Assembly (NCBI RefSeq): GCF_001854245.1
Contig: NZ_CP015381.1
Coordinates: forward strand, 460,001 to 524,000
DNA from: Desulfococcus multivorans
GTDB taxonomy: Bacteria; Desulfobacterota; Desulfobacteria; Desulfobacterales; Desulfococcaceae
DNA length: 64,000 nucleotides
Reading direction: 5' to 3'
The notes under the pieces are model-generated. The model searched no databases. It was not told the origin of the DNA and saw only the letters and a program-made list of their open reading frames with translations. Below, in pieces: positions 8,478-18,166 of this stretch. Position 1 is the first letter of the stretch. The number at the start of each line of letters is the position of its first letter. The position numbers were made by a program, and so were the translations under genes.

Positions 8478-8685
8478 CCCCTATCTCTATAACAAGTTTC
8501 AACAGCTACAGGCCGATGATCGTGAGGCATCCCCAACCGGCCGTTGCCATGCTTCGTGATGGGCTTCAAAATCGATGTGCCGACGCCACTTGCGGTCAGT
8601 TTACTGGTGGCTAACTCTTAAACGACTTTTTTGAACTTATTTTAATTACGATCAATCATAGGTGCTATGTGAAGGAAATCGAAAC

Positions 8686-9396
8686 ATGCCTACAGAAGCG
8701 TCATTCGCACCACCTCCGGCTGACAGATATGTCGCTGCGTTTCAATCCATTACAGGTCTTACTGATTGCCATTATCAGCTTCTCCGCCTCCACTATCATG
8801 CCCCAGAACATACGGTTACAGCCACGCAACTTGCGGAATTAGTCGGTTACAGCAGTTATTCGGTCGCCAACTTGCAGTACGGCCGGTTGGCTAGGCTTGT
8901 TGGCGAGCGATTGGATTACTCCCCAGAGCCGGAGTACCTTGGCACGTTGGTTTGGTTCGAGAAACGGCATGGTGAATGGCACTGGATTATGCGGCCCGAG
9001 GTCGCTCAAGCATTGGAACAGCTCGGATGGGTCGAAAGTACCGGGGTGCTTCTCCCGGAGGAGATCGCCGCCGCAACTGAGTCGATAGTCGAGGGGGCGG
9101 TGTATCGAGTAGTGGTCAGCGCTTACGAGCGTGACCCGGAGGCTCGCCGGCGCTGCATCGCAGCTCATGGTACCACCTGCTGCATCTGTGGATTCAACTT
9201 CACTGCTGCTTATGGTCCGGTGGCTGAAGGGTTCATCCATGTTCACCACCTGCATCCTTTGTCGGAAACGGGCGGAGTGCACCGGGTTGATCCGGTGAAG
9301 GACTTGCGGCCCGTATGTCCCAATTGCCATGCAGTTTTGCACCGTCGGGTACCAGCATACAGCATCGAGGACGTGCGCGGCTTCCTGGGACAGTAA
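8686..9396 (+). CDS. HNH endonuclease
   Basis: 236 residues from the ATG at 8686, preceded by AAGGA nine bases upstream. The N-terminal half (about 1-120) contains a helix-turn-helix-like segment (TVTATQLAELVGYSSYSVAN) and no known enzyme motif. The C-terminal 75 residues are an HNH nuclease with zinc-binding pairs: CCICGFNF, then FIHVHHLHPLSE (the catalytic HH), then DLRPVCPNCHAVLHRR. Proteins of this layout are common as lone restriction nucleases in defence islands. It sits between mrr and the large minus-strand operon but is not clearly co-transcribed with either. Confidence 0.85.
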   Translation: MPTEASFAPPPADRYVAAFQSITGLTDCHYQLLRLHYHAPEHTVTATQLAELVGYSSYSVANLQYGRLARLVGERLDYSPEPEYLGTLVWFEKRHGEWHWIMRPEVAQALEQLGWVESTGVLLPEEIAAATESIVEGAVYRVVVSAYERDPEARRRCIAAHGTTCCICGFNFTAAYGPVAEGFIHVHHLHPLSETGGVHRVDPVKDLRPVCPNCHAVLHRRVPAYSIEDVRGFLGQ

Positions 9397-10165
9397 AAGC
9401 GCGTCTAACCCTGAAACAAGTGTGATTTTATAGCATAAAGCAAAAAAATATTCGAAATATCCATCTTATCAGCGTATCATGTGTTTGCCAAAACCTATAA
9501 TGCCGTCAAGAAGGAGTATTTCGAGTGACACCAATTATCTCTTCTAAGAAAACGTCGTTTTCTTGTAAATTTTGGAACCGACCCTCGGATCGGTTAAAAC
9601 GCTAAAAAGCTGAAGAAGACGAAAAGGGGAAATGATGATGGTTGGAAACATAGTCCTCGGGCACCGCTCGGTTGAGCACACAATCCGACATGAAGTTCAA
9701 TAATTTCCCTGCATATTAGGATAGGAAGTAGCCTCACGACTCCCCCTCCCACGCCACACAGCGAACGAAGGGTGGCTCGTACTGTGCGGTTCGGCTGCTC
9801 AGGCAGAACGAGACTCTGGAAAAAATGTGGGAAGTGTGGCGGCGGGTAGCTATCAATTTCGAAACTGGCAAGGTTCTTTTCACAAGTAGGTCTCATGGAC
9901 AGGCCTTGGTGAGCGCTGAGTATTTTCTGGTGGAAAAACAGTATGACCGACCCTGGCATTTCATGGGTTTTTCAGGGCGAAAAGGCTTGACCAGCACCAA
10001 TGAAGCGGTCTATGGACAGGAAGGCGCGGAAGCCGAACGAAAGGCGTATGTCCTTGACCACCATAGCGATAGTGTTCCCCCTCAAAGGGCTTGGGGATGG
10101 GGATCTATCTTTTTGGAAACATTCATATAACTTGTTTTTGACCATATTTCATCTGCCCACCGGAG
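9397..10165. other. Gene-free stretch between HNH gene and the defence operon
   Basis: No convincing gene. The frame at 9825-10130 has no ribosome site or family match. 9715-9825 has structured, GC-rich sequence that could be the relic of an intron or insertion element, but no catalytic core is recognisable. Confidence 0.5.
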
Positions 10166-12937
10166 TTATCCAGCCAATTCATCCAACGCGGTAAGAATGT
10201 CGTTGCTGCCCTCGTAACGCATGAATTTTTCTATGCCGATTACGAGTTCTTTTGCCCTGACAGCGCCGGTAGCCTGACTATGAGAAAAATGGTTTTCTGC
10301 TGCCTTCAGACATTTCAGCGCACGTTCAAACAGATCACTATCCATCGGATTGCTCGGATCAAGGAAATCGTGGTCCACAACGCGGAATCGCAATAGGAAA
10401 AGAAAAAGGCGTGCGGCTTGAAAAAAACTTCTTTCAAAGTTCCCGAGGTCAGATTCCTGTTCCAATATTTTAACAGCTTCTTCAGTAAATGTTTTGGCCT
10501 GAGTGCGTGCCATGGCTCGGGGGCTTTTATCCCGCAAGCTCAGAGAACGCCAGAGCGCTCTCGATGACTGAATCGGAAAAGGTTTGTTGTGATTACTCTT
10601 GATTCGTTTATAAATTTTTTCATAAAGAAGCCGGAAGTCTTCTTCCGCCGTAAAAACTCTGCCTCCGGCATCAACCCCGTAATTCCACTTTTGGTTGTAA
10701 AGATTCTGCGAGATATATGTTCGGATTTGCTGTACCACCCTATTTGGGGTCTTTGCAAAAAGCCAACTCATCCTAACGACGAATCCCATCTTGTTGGCTG
10801 GACTGATGTCCACAAAATCTTTTTCTGCCTTGTCCGCTAGCCTGTCAATCACCATAGATGCCTCTTGATTTCCTGCCTTTCCATCCTGATCAATCGGCCG
10901 CAGGTGCTCAAAGCCTTCATCTGTTGGGTTGTTGGTAAATCTTGTCAGAGCATTTTTGACGCCGTCCACAATGCTCATGAAATCAGGAGTGAGTGGTGTC
11001 GTCTTTAAATATTTCTTGATTTCATATTTAAAATGCAACAGGAACGATGCCGTGGGATCGACCTTGAGGGTGATCACGTCCGGCCATCCCCGGGTTGGCG
11101 GGGGCGGAGGGTCGGCTTCCGCCATTGTCGAATAATCCAGGAATATCTGGCGGCCGCGCAGGAATGCCGCATCTTCGGAAAAGCTCGGGACAAGGGTGAT
11201 CTGTGCCAGACCGCTGGCAGGCCGAATCTCCAAGGATATATCCACGGGCATGTTCGCTTCCGGCACTGAAGGAAATGCAAACTCTGCGCGTCGGAAAGGG
11301 TTGCCGAACAGCTCACGAGCCAGCTTTCTGGCGTATTCAAGCGTCTCCATTTCTTTGTTTGCGAATGATTTGAGCACCTCCTCGTAGGTTCCAGCCTGTC
11401 GCACTTTGGCAATGATCTCGGAGCGACTGCTTTGTGGAAGTCTGGTTTCCTGCCCTTCAAGTGATTCCGGTGCTTCCAGATCAATCCTTCCTCGTATTCC
11501 CCCCTTTTTGAGAAATACTTGAAGATGTTGCGCTCCAGCCTGGATCGCAAATTTCCCTCGGATGGCTGCCGGTTTGTAAGGCTTGCCGCCTTGGCAGGTC
11601 TCAGCATTGAGCAGATCTACCCAAATATGATCACCCTGCTGCTCAGCAAGCACAGAAAGTTGGGGGAGCGTATCAAGATAGGTGGGCAAACCTCTATCAA
11701 GGCGCCGCCCATACTCGGCACATCCATCAATCACGGGGTTTTCCTCGTGGGCCAACCAGATAGTATCTAATTGTGGAGATGTGGTATTGGCTTTAATGCC
11801 AAAGGCTTGCAGCTTGTCCTCTGCCGATTGGATCCATATCGGCAGTCTTGGGGGGCAAAGCGGACCCGAGACAATGATGCCACGCAAGCGACTTTGAGGT
11901 CGGGAGTCGAGCACGCTTATGAATAGTTTTGCAAGAGCTTCTGCTGCTGGTGTCTCCTCTTTCTCAGAAACCACCGAGAAAAGTCTACACGAATTTTCCA
12001 ACAGCGCACGCAAACGGCTATTGGGAGCAGCGGGTACACTTCCGGCGCACTCGACCAATCTTTCATCCGGAGCCCAAAATGTCCATCGGTCCTCTAAACT
12101 CCAGACATCCACGTTCGAAGAAAACGACCGCCCGGAAAGGGCCTCCCAAACATGGGGGAATTTTGTGAACGCCTGCCAGAACGCGCCATCATCTATTCCC
12201 GGATAGGTCTTTTCAAGGGCATTGGCGGCCCAATCAAAACCCGCAACAGAGGAGACATGGCCAGGGCGTTCGCGCACGGGGATGATGAATAGGGTATTGT
12301 CGTGTTCCTCCCGATGTAAACGGAATGTGGTCATCTCAACACCATCAGGTCCAAGGTAGACCACCATAATGTGTTCCTTAACGCTCGTGTTTTCAGTAAA
12401 CACATTTTTGGGGTTCAGTTTGGACAACCAGGAGAGTGCAGCGGCCACTGGCCTCCACAGAAACTGAATATTCTCGAACCCGCAGATTTTCAGGTCACGG
12501 AGCAACATTTCCTGCCCGAATTCGTCAAGTGAGTCCGGTATGGCCAACACAGCTGTATCCTGTGCGCTGCATCCTGATTTTTTAAGAAGATTCGCTACAT
12601 GTTCGGAAAGGATACGACTGAGTGTGAAGCTTACACCCCGTCCCACTTGCCAACGGGCTGAACGGTCCCCAGCCTCCACCAGCCCATGCCAGACACACGG
12701 GATGGGCGCACGGCGCAGGGGAGCGTTGTGATTAACTCTTGCTTCTGGAGGCCAGGCCAGTCCTGAGTGGATACGATTCTCCTCTGCAGTAGCGCCTGTG
12801 TGGATTATACCTGAGGGATGGGTCGGCAACACCGCATTTGCAATACAAAGGGATCCATCACTTGCTCTACCTTCGACCTGAAGGACCTGGTCTGCCAAAC
12901 CGAATGCAGCACAACCGAAAATTGTTTTGTTGATCAT
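10166..12937 (-). CDS. Hsp70-like ATPase-fold protein of a CoCoNuT-like system
   Basis: 923 residues. The N-terminal ~400 follow a diverged Hsp70/actin ATPase fold: TAVLAIPDSLDEFGQE is the counterpart of the Hsp70 VITVPA strand and helix, ENIQFLWRPVAAALSWL (around 155-171) that of the NEPTAAALAYGL segment, HIMVVYLGPDGVEMTTF a degenerate second phosphate loop, and RLRGIIVSGPL the late adenosine-loop strand. The glycine loops are poorly kept, so ATPase activity may be weak. The long C-terminus is mixed beta and helical with no known domain. It is the last gene of the operon and overlaps the previous one by four bases (ATGA). Hsp70 homologues are a published hallmark of CoCoNuT systems. Confidence 0.7.
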   Translation of the reverse strand: MINKTIFGCAAFGLADQVLQVEGRASDGSLCIANAVLPTHPSGIIHTGATAEENRIHSGLAWPPEARVNHNAPLRRAPIPCVWHGLVEAGDRSARWQVGRGVSFTLSRILSEHVANLLKKSGCSAQDTAVLAIPDSLDEFGQEMLLRDLKICGFENIQFLWRPVAAALSWLSKLNPKNVFTENTSVKEHIMVVYLGPDGVEMTTFRLHREEHDNTLFIIPVRERPGHVSSVAGFDWAANALEKTYPGIDDGAFWQAFTKFPHVWEALSGRSFSSNVDVWSLEDRWTFWAPDERLVECAGSVPAAPNSRLRALLENSCRLFSVVSEKEETPAAEALAKLFISVLDSRPQSRLRGIIVSGPLCPPRLPIWIQSAEDKLQAFGIKANTTSPQLDTIWLAHEENPVIDGCAEYGRRLDRGLPTYLDTLPQLSVLAEQQGDHIWVDLLNAETCQGGKPYKPAAIRGKFAIQAGAQHLQVFLKKGGIRGRIDLEAPESLEGQETRLPQSSRSEIIAKVRQAGTYEEVLKSFANKEMETLEYARKLARELFGNPFRRAEFAFPSVPEANMPVDISLEIRPASGLAQITLVPSFSEDAAFLRGRQIFLDYSTMAEADPPPPPTRGWPDVITLKVDPTASFLLHFKYEIKKYLKTTPLTPDFMSIVDGVKNALTRFTNNPTDEGFEHLRPIDQDGKAGNQEASMVIDRLADKAEKDFVDISPANKMGFVVRMSWLFAKTPNRVVQQIRTYISQNLYNQKWNYGVDAGGRVFTAEEDFRLLYEKIYKRIKSNHNKPFPIQSSRALWRSLSLRDKSPRAMARTQAKTFTEEAVKILEQESDLGNFERSFFQAARLFLFLLRFRVVDHDFLDPSNPMDSDLFERALKCLKAAENHFSHSQATGAVRAKELVIGIEKFMRYEGSNDILTALDELAG

Positions 12938-14643
12938 ACCAGTCTATCCAACCTATCGTCTAAAAGGATTGCGAGGTATTCGACGACCTCGTGCCAATGA
13001 CGAGGGTCGGATGGCATAATCACCACAGGTGCGTCCGATAATTCACGCACAACATTCGTTTCCTCAGCATATAAAGAACTGGCGGCTACCAACCCCTGCA
13101 GAATTGGCAAATTTGGGATGCGAGCCCCTGCCAGAACATTTCTGTGGAATCTCATCGCGCTCGTTGCAGATTCAGAAATACCTTCCCAAAAGATTTCCTG
13201 ATTGGTACCAGCAGTGTTGATACCCCAAACGATGAGTACGTGATTTCTGTTGGGAGATTCGCCCAATGGCCGCACCACAAGATAGAGGTGTCCTCCGGTC
13301 CGGCTCAGGCTTTGGGTCAGAATATGTTCGCTTGCCTCATCCGGGTGCACAACTTCCAGGATAGCGATGGAACGTGGTGTCCCGTTGGCGATCCTTTCAA
13401 TGACAAATGGACCGGGCTCGGACCCGCCCCGAGTGCGACTGCCGAGTATTTGTTCGCGAGTCACATGAAGGGACGAGCCTATCACCTTTCGGATCCGAAT
13501 GCCGTTCTGTGGCGGCTTCAACCCTTCGCGTTCGAGATGGACAATAGCAAGATTCATAAGCAGCCGGACGATGTCCGCCCAGGTCCGGGCTTGCCAGTCC
13601 CAGAAGCGGTCTTCGTCTTCTTCCCGGCGCAACAGGCGGCAGTACCACGCCCAAATCTTGCGGTAGCGTAGATCGTTTTGGAGAACATAATTAGGCCGGA
13701 CTCCAGCCCTGGCCTTGGGTACCCCCTCAAAATCCGGATGCTTGCCTGCATCTACACATATTTCTCGAAAACGCCGCACGTCCCGCGCCCGCTTGGAATC
13801 CATGAACTGCGCATTGATCTCCACCTCGTTTGTAATATAACGAAGAGACTCTGCATCGCAACGGTGTATAAAATCTTTGAGCACGCGGTTTTCCAGCACG
13901 TCAAAAGATTCCCTGCGCACTACGGCCAGCAATTCCTGCCTGCTGCCGCCCTTTTCCGCCATGTTGGCGCCAGGTTGGCGCACAAACCACTGTAAACAAC
14001 GGACGTCCGTCTCACATATACGGTTGATTCGCTGCATGTTGCGCTCCCGCAGGAGAATCCGCCGCATTCCCTGAACCGTTCCAGATAAGCCGGCGCTCAT
14101 CTCCTCGGCAATACGCACGATCAAAGAAAGACGAGGCTGTTGTATATCATTCGATTGTTGTTTGAGAAATTCCAGAACAGTGTTCCAGGGAATCATGCCC
14201 CCTTTTGACTGTCGGTTGGTCTTGTCATCCAGCAGATCATCAAAGAATTGTGACCATCCAAGAACCATGCGTGCCAGAAGGCTTTCCGTCTTGCCGTCGG
14301 CTGTAGTTCTGCGCTGTGCTCCCTTGGCTTCGATTGTAATATTATAGCGCCTTCCGTTGGAGAATATCATCATCGCTCCTTGACCATGACCCGAGTGTGA
14401 AAGAATGCCATGAGGCGTTTCATACACTTCAGTCCCGTCCAAAAAGGGCGGCCCTAAGGGAACGAATTTTTCATGCCGTACAGCAAGCAAAACTTGGGCA
14501 CCGCTCATCACGGAGAGCACTGGGGAACCGAAAAACGGCAATACGACACCGTCGTTCGTGGCGGGAACAGATTCTTCCTCGACATCCACAGACCAGGGCC
14601 AGTGGTGAAAACATACTTCAATGGGCGCCGGCATCTGAGCCAT
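12934..14643 (-). CDS. DUF2357-containing McrC-like protein
   Basis: 569 residues. The central part (about 200-330: RLSLIVRIAEEMSAGLSG, RQELLAVVRRESFDVLENRV, YVLQNDLRYRKIWAWYCRLL) matches DUF2357, the middle region of McrC-type partners of McrB ATPases; the invariant F-E-N-R-x-x-K-F-like segment appears here as FDVLENRVLKDF. A PD-(D/E)xK nuclease usually follows. Here the C-terminal strand reads RSIAILEVVHP, with no clear lysine after the acidic residue, so nuclease activity is uncertain. It lies three bases after the McrB-like gene and overlaps the Hsp70-like gene, so all three are translationally coupled. Confidence 0.75.
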   Translation of the reverse strand: MAQMPAPIEVCFHHWPWSVDVEEESVPATNDGVVLPFFGSPVLSVMSGAQVLLAVRHEKFVPLGPPFLDGTEVYETPHGILSHSGHGQGAMMIFSNGRRYNITIEAKGAQRRTTADGKTESLLARMVLGWSQFFDDLLDDKTNRQSKGGMIPWNTVLEFLKQQSNDIQQPRLSLIVRIAEEMSAGLSGTVQGMRRILLRERNMQRINRICETDVRCLQWFVRQPGANMAEKGGSRQELLAVVRRESFDVLENRVLKDFIHRCDAESLRYITNEVEINAQFMDSKRARDVRRFREICVDAGKHPDFEGVPKARAGVRPNYVLQNDLRYRKIWAWYCRLLRREEDEDRFWDWQARTWADIVRLLMNLAIVHLEREGLKPPQNGIRIRKVIGSSLHVTREQILGSRTRGGSEPGPFVIERIANGTPRSIAILEVVHPDEASEHILTQSLSRTGGHLYLVVRPLGESPNRNHVLIVWGINTAGTNQEIFWEGISESATSAMRFHRNVLAGARIPNLPILQGLVAASSLYAEETNVVRELSDAPVVIMPSDPRHWHEVVEYLAILLDDRLDRLV

Positions 14644-14645
14644 CT

Positions 14646-16712
14646 TTATCTCCGCGGCACGCCGTGCCAGAGGAACAGGCTGGTGTTGCTCTTTTCTTTT
14701 GCCTCATTGAATGCATCAATGAGTTCTCCATCCCCCAATTCAACGATAATATCTTGTATCTGCGTCAAGCATTCAGCTGCATGGGGTTCCGATACATCAA
14801 GGCCTCTCAGTTTGGGTAGAATCTTCTGCTCAATCTGATCCGCAAACGCCAATTTATAGACTTCTCCTCTTCCGATCCTGGGATAATTAGCAACATAGGA
14901 ACGGATGGCCTTTTCCACGCGGTAGCCAAACGGTCTGCCTATTTTTTGGAGGGCTGAATTTATTGCCTCCGTCCAGCCCGCAACTGTTCGGCTCCAAGGA
15001 GATTGTTCGTCGAATCCATGAATCCAGCTATTCCAGACGTCATGTGTCAGAAATCCGTCCGCCTTTTCAGTTTCGTGGGACTCTTGTTTTTGCGTCAGTT
15101 GGCTTGCAGGCTTTCCGAAGCGAAGCACATTGGAGCGGTCGAGAACTTTGTCCGAGAGACTTTGTGTGGTCTCATCCTCGTTCATAGTGCCAACAAAGAG
15201 CACGTTACCGCCGACCCAGAGACGTGATGCCTCGGTGCCGCTCGGACCAAGGTCCAGTACGATTTCAGCCCGCTTACGATCGGATGGATCCGTCGGATCT
15301 TTTACGTCGCGGCGCAATTCCAGCTTGGATAGGAATTCACTGAAGTAGTATTCTGTTCGAGCGAGGTTCATTTCATCCATAAGGACCATAAGCATTCGAT
15401 CTTTGCTAACCCCACCGGTTCCCATGAATGGATGGTATTGATCCATACGAACCAATGCTTGTGCCATTTCAGTGGCCTTGTATTGCTTTTCCAGATAATT
15501 ATAGAACCCAAACATATCCTGGGGCGAATCCCAGCGTGGCTGAACAGCCATAACCAGCAGATGCATGCCCATGAGTTGTGCATACTTGATAGGCAGCAAT
15601 GTTTTGCCCGTGCCGGAGACGCCGGCCATAACGGTCAGGGGATTGATGTCCGCACATTTGAGCGATGTATGGAAGGAGTTTACCACGCGATCAGGGAAAA
15701 CCAGAGCTTCCCTCACAAGATGATCCTTGAATTTTTGCAGGGCCAGAACCTCGTCCATCTGCAGACGTTTTGGGGGGAATTCTTCGGGATTGAGACAGGC
15801 CGGTGCCACCAAGAGATCGTTGAAGGATTTGGAGGGGTTTTTCGTGCCTCCGGCATCGTTTTCCGCCATCAAACGGTTTCGTTCAATTTCCAGACGGCTA
15901 ACCTCTCGTTCTAGATAGGCCCGTCTCTCCTCAACTTGGATCATTTGTTCACGTTTCTGGTCGAAGTTTCGCAACGTCTTTTCCACTTCAGCCAACTCTG
16001 CTTTTTTCTGCTCTACTATTTCGGAAAGTTCGGCCCCAAGGATTTCCTTCCGCGCACAGATATCTCGAAGGTTCTGTTCCTTCTTTGCTAAGGATTGAAA
16101 ACGAGCCTCGGAATCGGAGAGCTTCTCCCGTAGGTCTCGCTTGCGGGCCTGGATTTCATCAATATCTTTTTTTAATCTATAGAATTCCATCATCATGGTC
16201 GTTTTGGTTTCTTCCTTTTGTCGCACCTCCTCATTCAGGGCTTTGATCTTCTCCCCCAAAATTTTGAGTTCTTCTGATGCAGCGTCCCGTTGGTCTATGG
16301 CAGCCTGAATCTCTTCGGTAATCTGACGAATCTTTCCCACATGTTGATGTTTTTCCAGCTCCAGTCGTCCCACCTCATCCCTGAGTGACTGATTCTGGCT
16401 ATCCATAGCCTGCACTTTCCGAGTCAGTTCATCCAGCTCAAGGCGCAGTTTTTCATGTTCTGCCCGTTCGGCGTCAACACGCAGCAATTCTTCTTTCTGC
16501 GCTCTGATATGGTCGCGGACCGCTTCATAATCCGCTTCGAGAAGTGTTTTTTTTGCCATGAGATCCGCCACACTCCCGCCCAGTTCCGTGATTACGGAAA
16601 TTCTGCGGTGATTGAATAGGTACAGCAGAAAAACAATTATCAGAACGGACGTGCCTATCGCTGCGGCGAGAAACCACGCAATTGTGGGAATAATGGTAAT
16701 GGTAGTATCCAC
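14646..16712 (-). CDS. Membrane-anchored coiled-coil McrB-type AAA+ NTPase
   Basis: 688 residues in three parts. Residues about 7-33 (IIPTIAWFLAAAIGTSVLII) are a membrane helix. Residues about 45-285 are a long coiled coil rich in E, K, R and L. Residues about 320-540 are an McrB-type AAA+ domain: Walker A GVSGTGKT (364-371), Walker B LMVLMDEMNLA (441-451), and GTMNEDETTQSLSDKVLDRS (508-527), equivalent to the MNTADRS signature for GTP specificity in McrB. McrB proteins form hexamers that power the McrC nuclease. The membrane anchor plus coiled coil replaces the DNA-recognition domain of classical McrB. This is the CnuB-like core of the CoCoNuT class. Confidence 0.85.
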   Translation of the reverse strand: MDTTITIIPTIAWFLAAAIGTSVLIIVFLLYLFNHRRISVITELGGSVADLMAKKTLLEADYEAVRDHIRAQKEELLRVDAERAEHEKLRLELDELTRKVQAMDSQNQSLRDEVGRLELEKHQHVGKIRQITEEIQAAIDQRDAASEELKILGEKIKALNEEVRQKEETKTTMMMEFYRLKKDIDEIQARKRDLREKLSDSEARFQSLAKKEQNLRDICARKEILGAELSEIVEQKKAELAEVEKTLRNFDQKREQMIQVEERRAYLEREVSRLEIERNRLMAENDAGGTKNPSKSFNDLLVAPACLNPEEFPPKRLQMDEVLALQKFKDHLVREALVFPDRVVNSFHTSLKCADINPLTVMAGVSGTGKTLLPIKYAQLMGMHLLVMAVQPRWDSPQDMFGFYNYLEKQYKATEMAQALVRMDQYHPFMGTGGVSKDRMLMVLMDEMNLARTEYYFSEFLSKLELRRDVKDPTDPSDRKRAEIVLDLGPSGTEASRLWVGGNVLFVGTMNEDETTQSLSDKVLDRSNVLRFGKPASQLTQKQESHETEKADGFLTHDVWNSWIHGFDEQSPWSRTVAGWTEAINSALQKIGRPFGYRVEKAIRSYVANYPRIGRGEVYKLAFADQIEQKILPKLRGLDVSEPHAAECLTQIQDIIVELGDGELIDAFNEAKEKSNTSLFLWHGVPRR

Positions 16713-16732
16713 TATCTTGTCTCCTTATGTTT

Positions 16733-18166
16733 TCAGGGCGTGTTTTCGGTCTTGGCGGCAGAAGATTGTGACTGAATCAACTGTTCACGGGCGACTTCAA
16801 GTTGGACGCGAATTTCTTTTTGCAGGATTCCGGCATCGCGGACCATGTTTTCCAGCTCAGTTTTCAGTTTGTTCCCATTGAAAAGGAGAGTTGAGGACGC
16901 CTCTTCACGCAGTTTGCCGATGTCTGTCAATGCACTCGTGATCTCGGCCAAGGTTGTTTTGAGTTCCGCAACAGCGTTTTTCAATTCCTGGTTTGTACCC
17001 TCAACATCTGAAACGTTTGGGGAGAGCCGGTTCATCATTGCCGTAAACTCCTGCAATGCCTGCTCTGCAGCCACAACCTGAGTCTCCAACCTTGAAATGT
17101 CGTTCATCCTGTCGCCGAAGTCCTGAATGTGCCTGCCCAACACTGCGGTGTTGCTGTTAAGAGACTTGATGGGGCTGTCAAGCTGGGTGGTCAGGCGCTG
17201 TGCCTGGGCTTTCGCCTCGGTACCCGCTCGAGCCAGATCCGCAACAGCCGTGCTCGTATCATTTCGATCCTTGCTGAATTCTCCCACAAGACGGGCAAAC
17301 CTCTCGATAGAACCGTGCAGATCCTCAATGGCATTTCCGGTAGATTGGGAGTTGGTCGCCAATTCCGTCACGGCCTGTTGGGCTGTATCGGCTGTAAGCT
17401 TCAGCGCGCCCGCCGCTTCTTCGCTTTTTTTCCTGGAATCCTCCATACCAGCTGCAAGGTTTTCAAGATGAGATCCAAGCTCTACGAGCCGGCTGTTGTC
17501 TTTGGTCAAAGCTTCAAGGTCTGAAAGACGTGCTTCTTTGGTCTTCGCCATGTTGGCAATTTCTGTGTTAAGCGACTGTGTGCGCGCCGTTAATTCCGCC
17601 ACCTGAGATCCCAGCCGTGTTACATCCTGTCTTAGCTTAGCGACATTAATGGCCAGGGTAGACTCTTGGGATTTCAGCCCGGATATCTCTGATTTCAATC
17701 GTCCTGCCTCTTCCCTGGCAGACTTGGTGGCTGCCTCGGCTTGTTTTCGATCCGCCACAGCCACTTCAAGGTCGTTCTGAAGGGTGGTGACAGTTTGCAG
17801 CAATGCAGCCTCACGGCTCGTGAGATCATGAATTTTTCCCTCTAAACCCGATATGTTAGCATTTAGATCTGTTTGGCGTGACTTCAGCTCCGGCAGTTCC
17901 TCTAAAAGTTTTGAGTGGGAGGCGATATCCGCTTCCAGACTCTTGGCCCGCTCATCTATAGTGACTTTTTCCAATCGGAGTTGGTTGCGTTCGGACTCCA
18001 GATTCATGATCTTGATTCCACAAAACAAATTCAACAAAAGCGTTACCGCCACGGCAGAAGCCATGAGCCAGAAGGAGGGAAATAAAGCTCGGGGATTCAT
18101 TTTGCTCTGCCCCTTTTTCTGGTCTTTTACCTGCTCCAAATTGAGTTCATCATTACGGGGTGTCAT
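16733..18166 (-). CDS. Membrane-anchored coiled-coil protein
   Basis: 477 residues from the ATG at 18166, which overlaps the helicase stop by 14 bases; an upstream ATG at 18202 lies deeper in the helicase. Residues about 24-46 (LFPSFWLMASAVAVTLLLNL) are a single membrane helix. The rest is almost entirely coiled coil with low aromatic content (ERNQLRLEKVTIDERAKSLE through LEVAREQLIQSQSS). It resembles ZorA-like or chemoreceptor-like rods only in general character. With the McrB-like protein, it gives the system two membrane-tethered rods, so they probably interact. Confidence 0.75.
   Translation of the reverse strand: MTPRNDELNLEQVKDQKKGQSKMNPRALFPSFWLMASAVAVTLLLNLFCGIKIMNLESERNQLRLEKVTIDERAKSLEADIASHSKLLEELPELKSRQTDLNANISGLEGKIHDLTSREAALLQTVTTLQNDLEVAVADRKQAEAATKSAREEAGRLKSEISGLKSQESTLAINVAKLRQDVTRLGSQVAELTARTQSLNTEIANMAKTKEARLSDLEALTKDNSRLVELGSHLENLAAGMEDSRKKSEEAAGALKLTADTAQQAVTELATNSQSTGNAIEDLHGSIERFARLVGEFSKDRNDTSTAVADLARAGTEAKAQAQRLTTQLDSPIKSLNSNTAVLGRHIQDFGDRMNDISRLETQVVAAEQALQEFTAMMNRLSPNVSDVEGTNQELKNAVAELKTTLAEITSALTDIGKLREEASSTLLFNGNKLKTELENMVRDAGILQKEIRVQLEVAREQLIQSQSSAAKTENTP

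Noticed and set aside
9715-9830. Possible group II intron or IS relic
   Set aside because: Some structured sequence, but no recognisable domain V or reverse transcriptase.
9825-10130. 101-codon plus frame
   Set aside because: No ribosome site, no family, overlaps the structured gene-free region.
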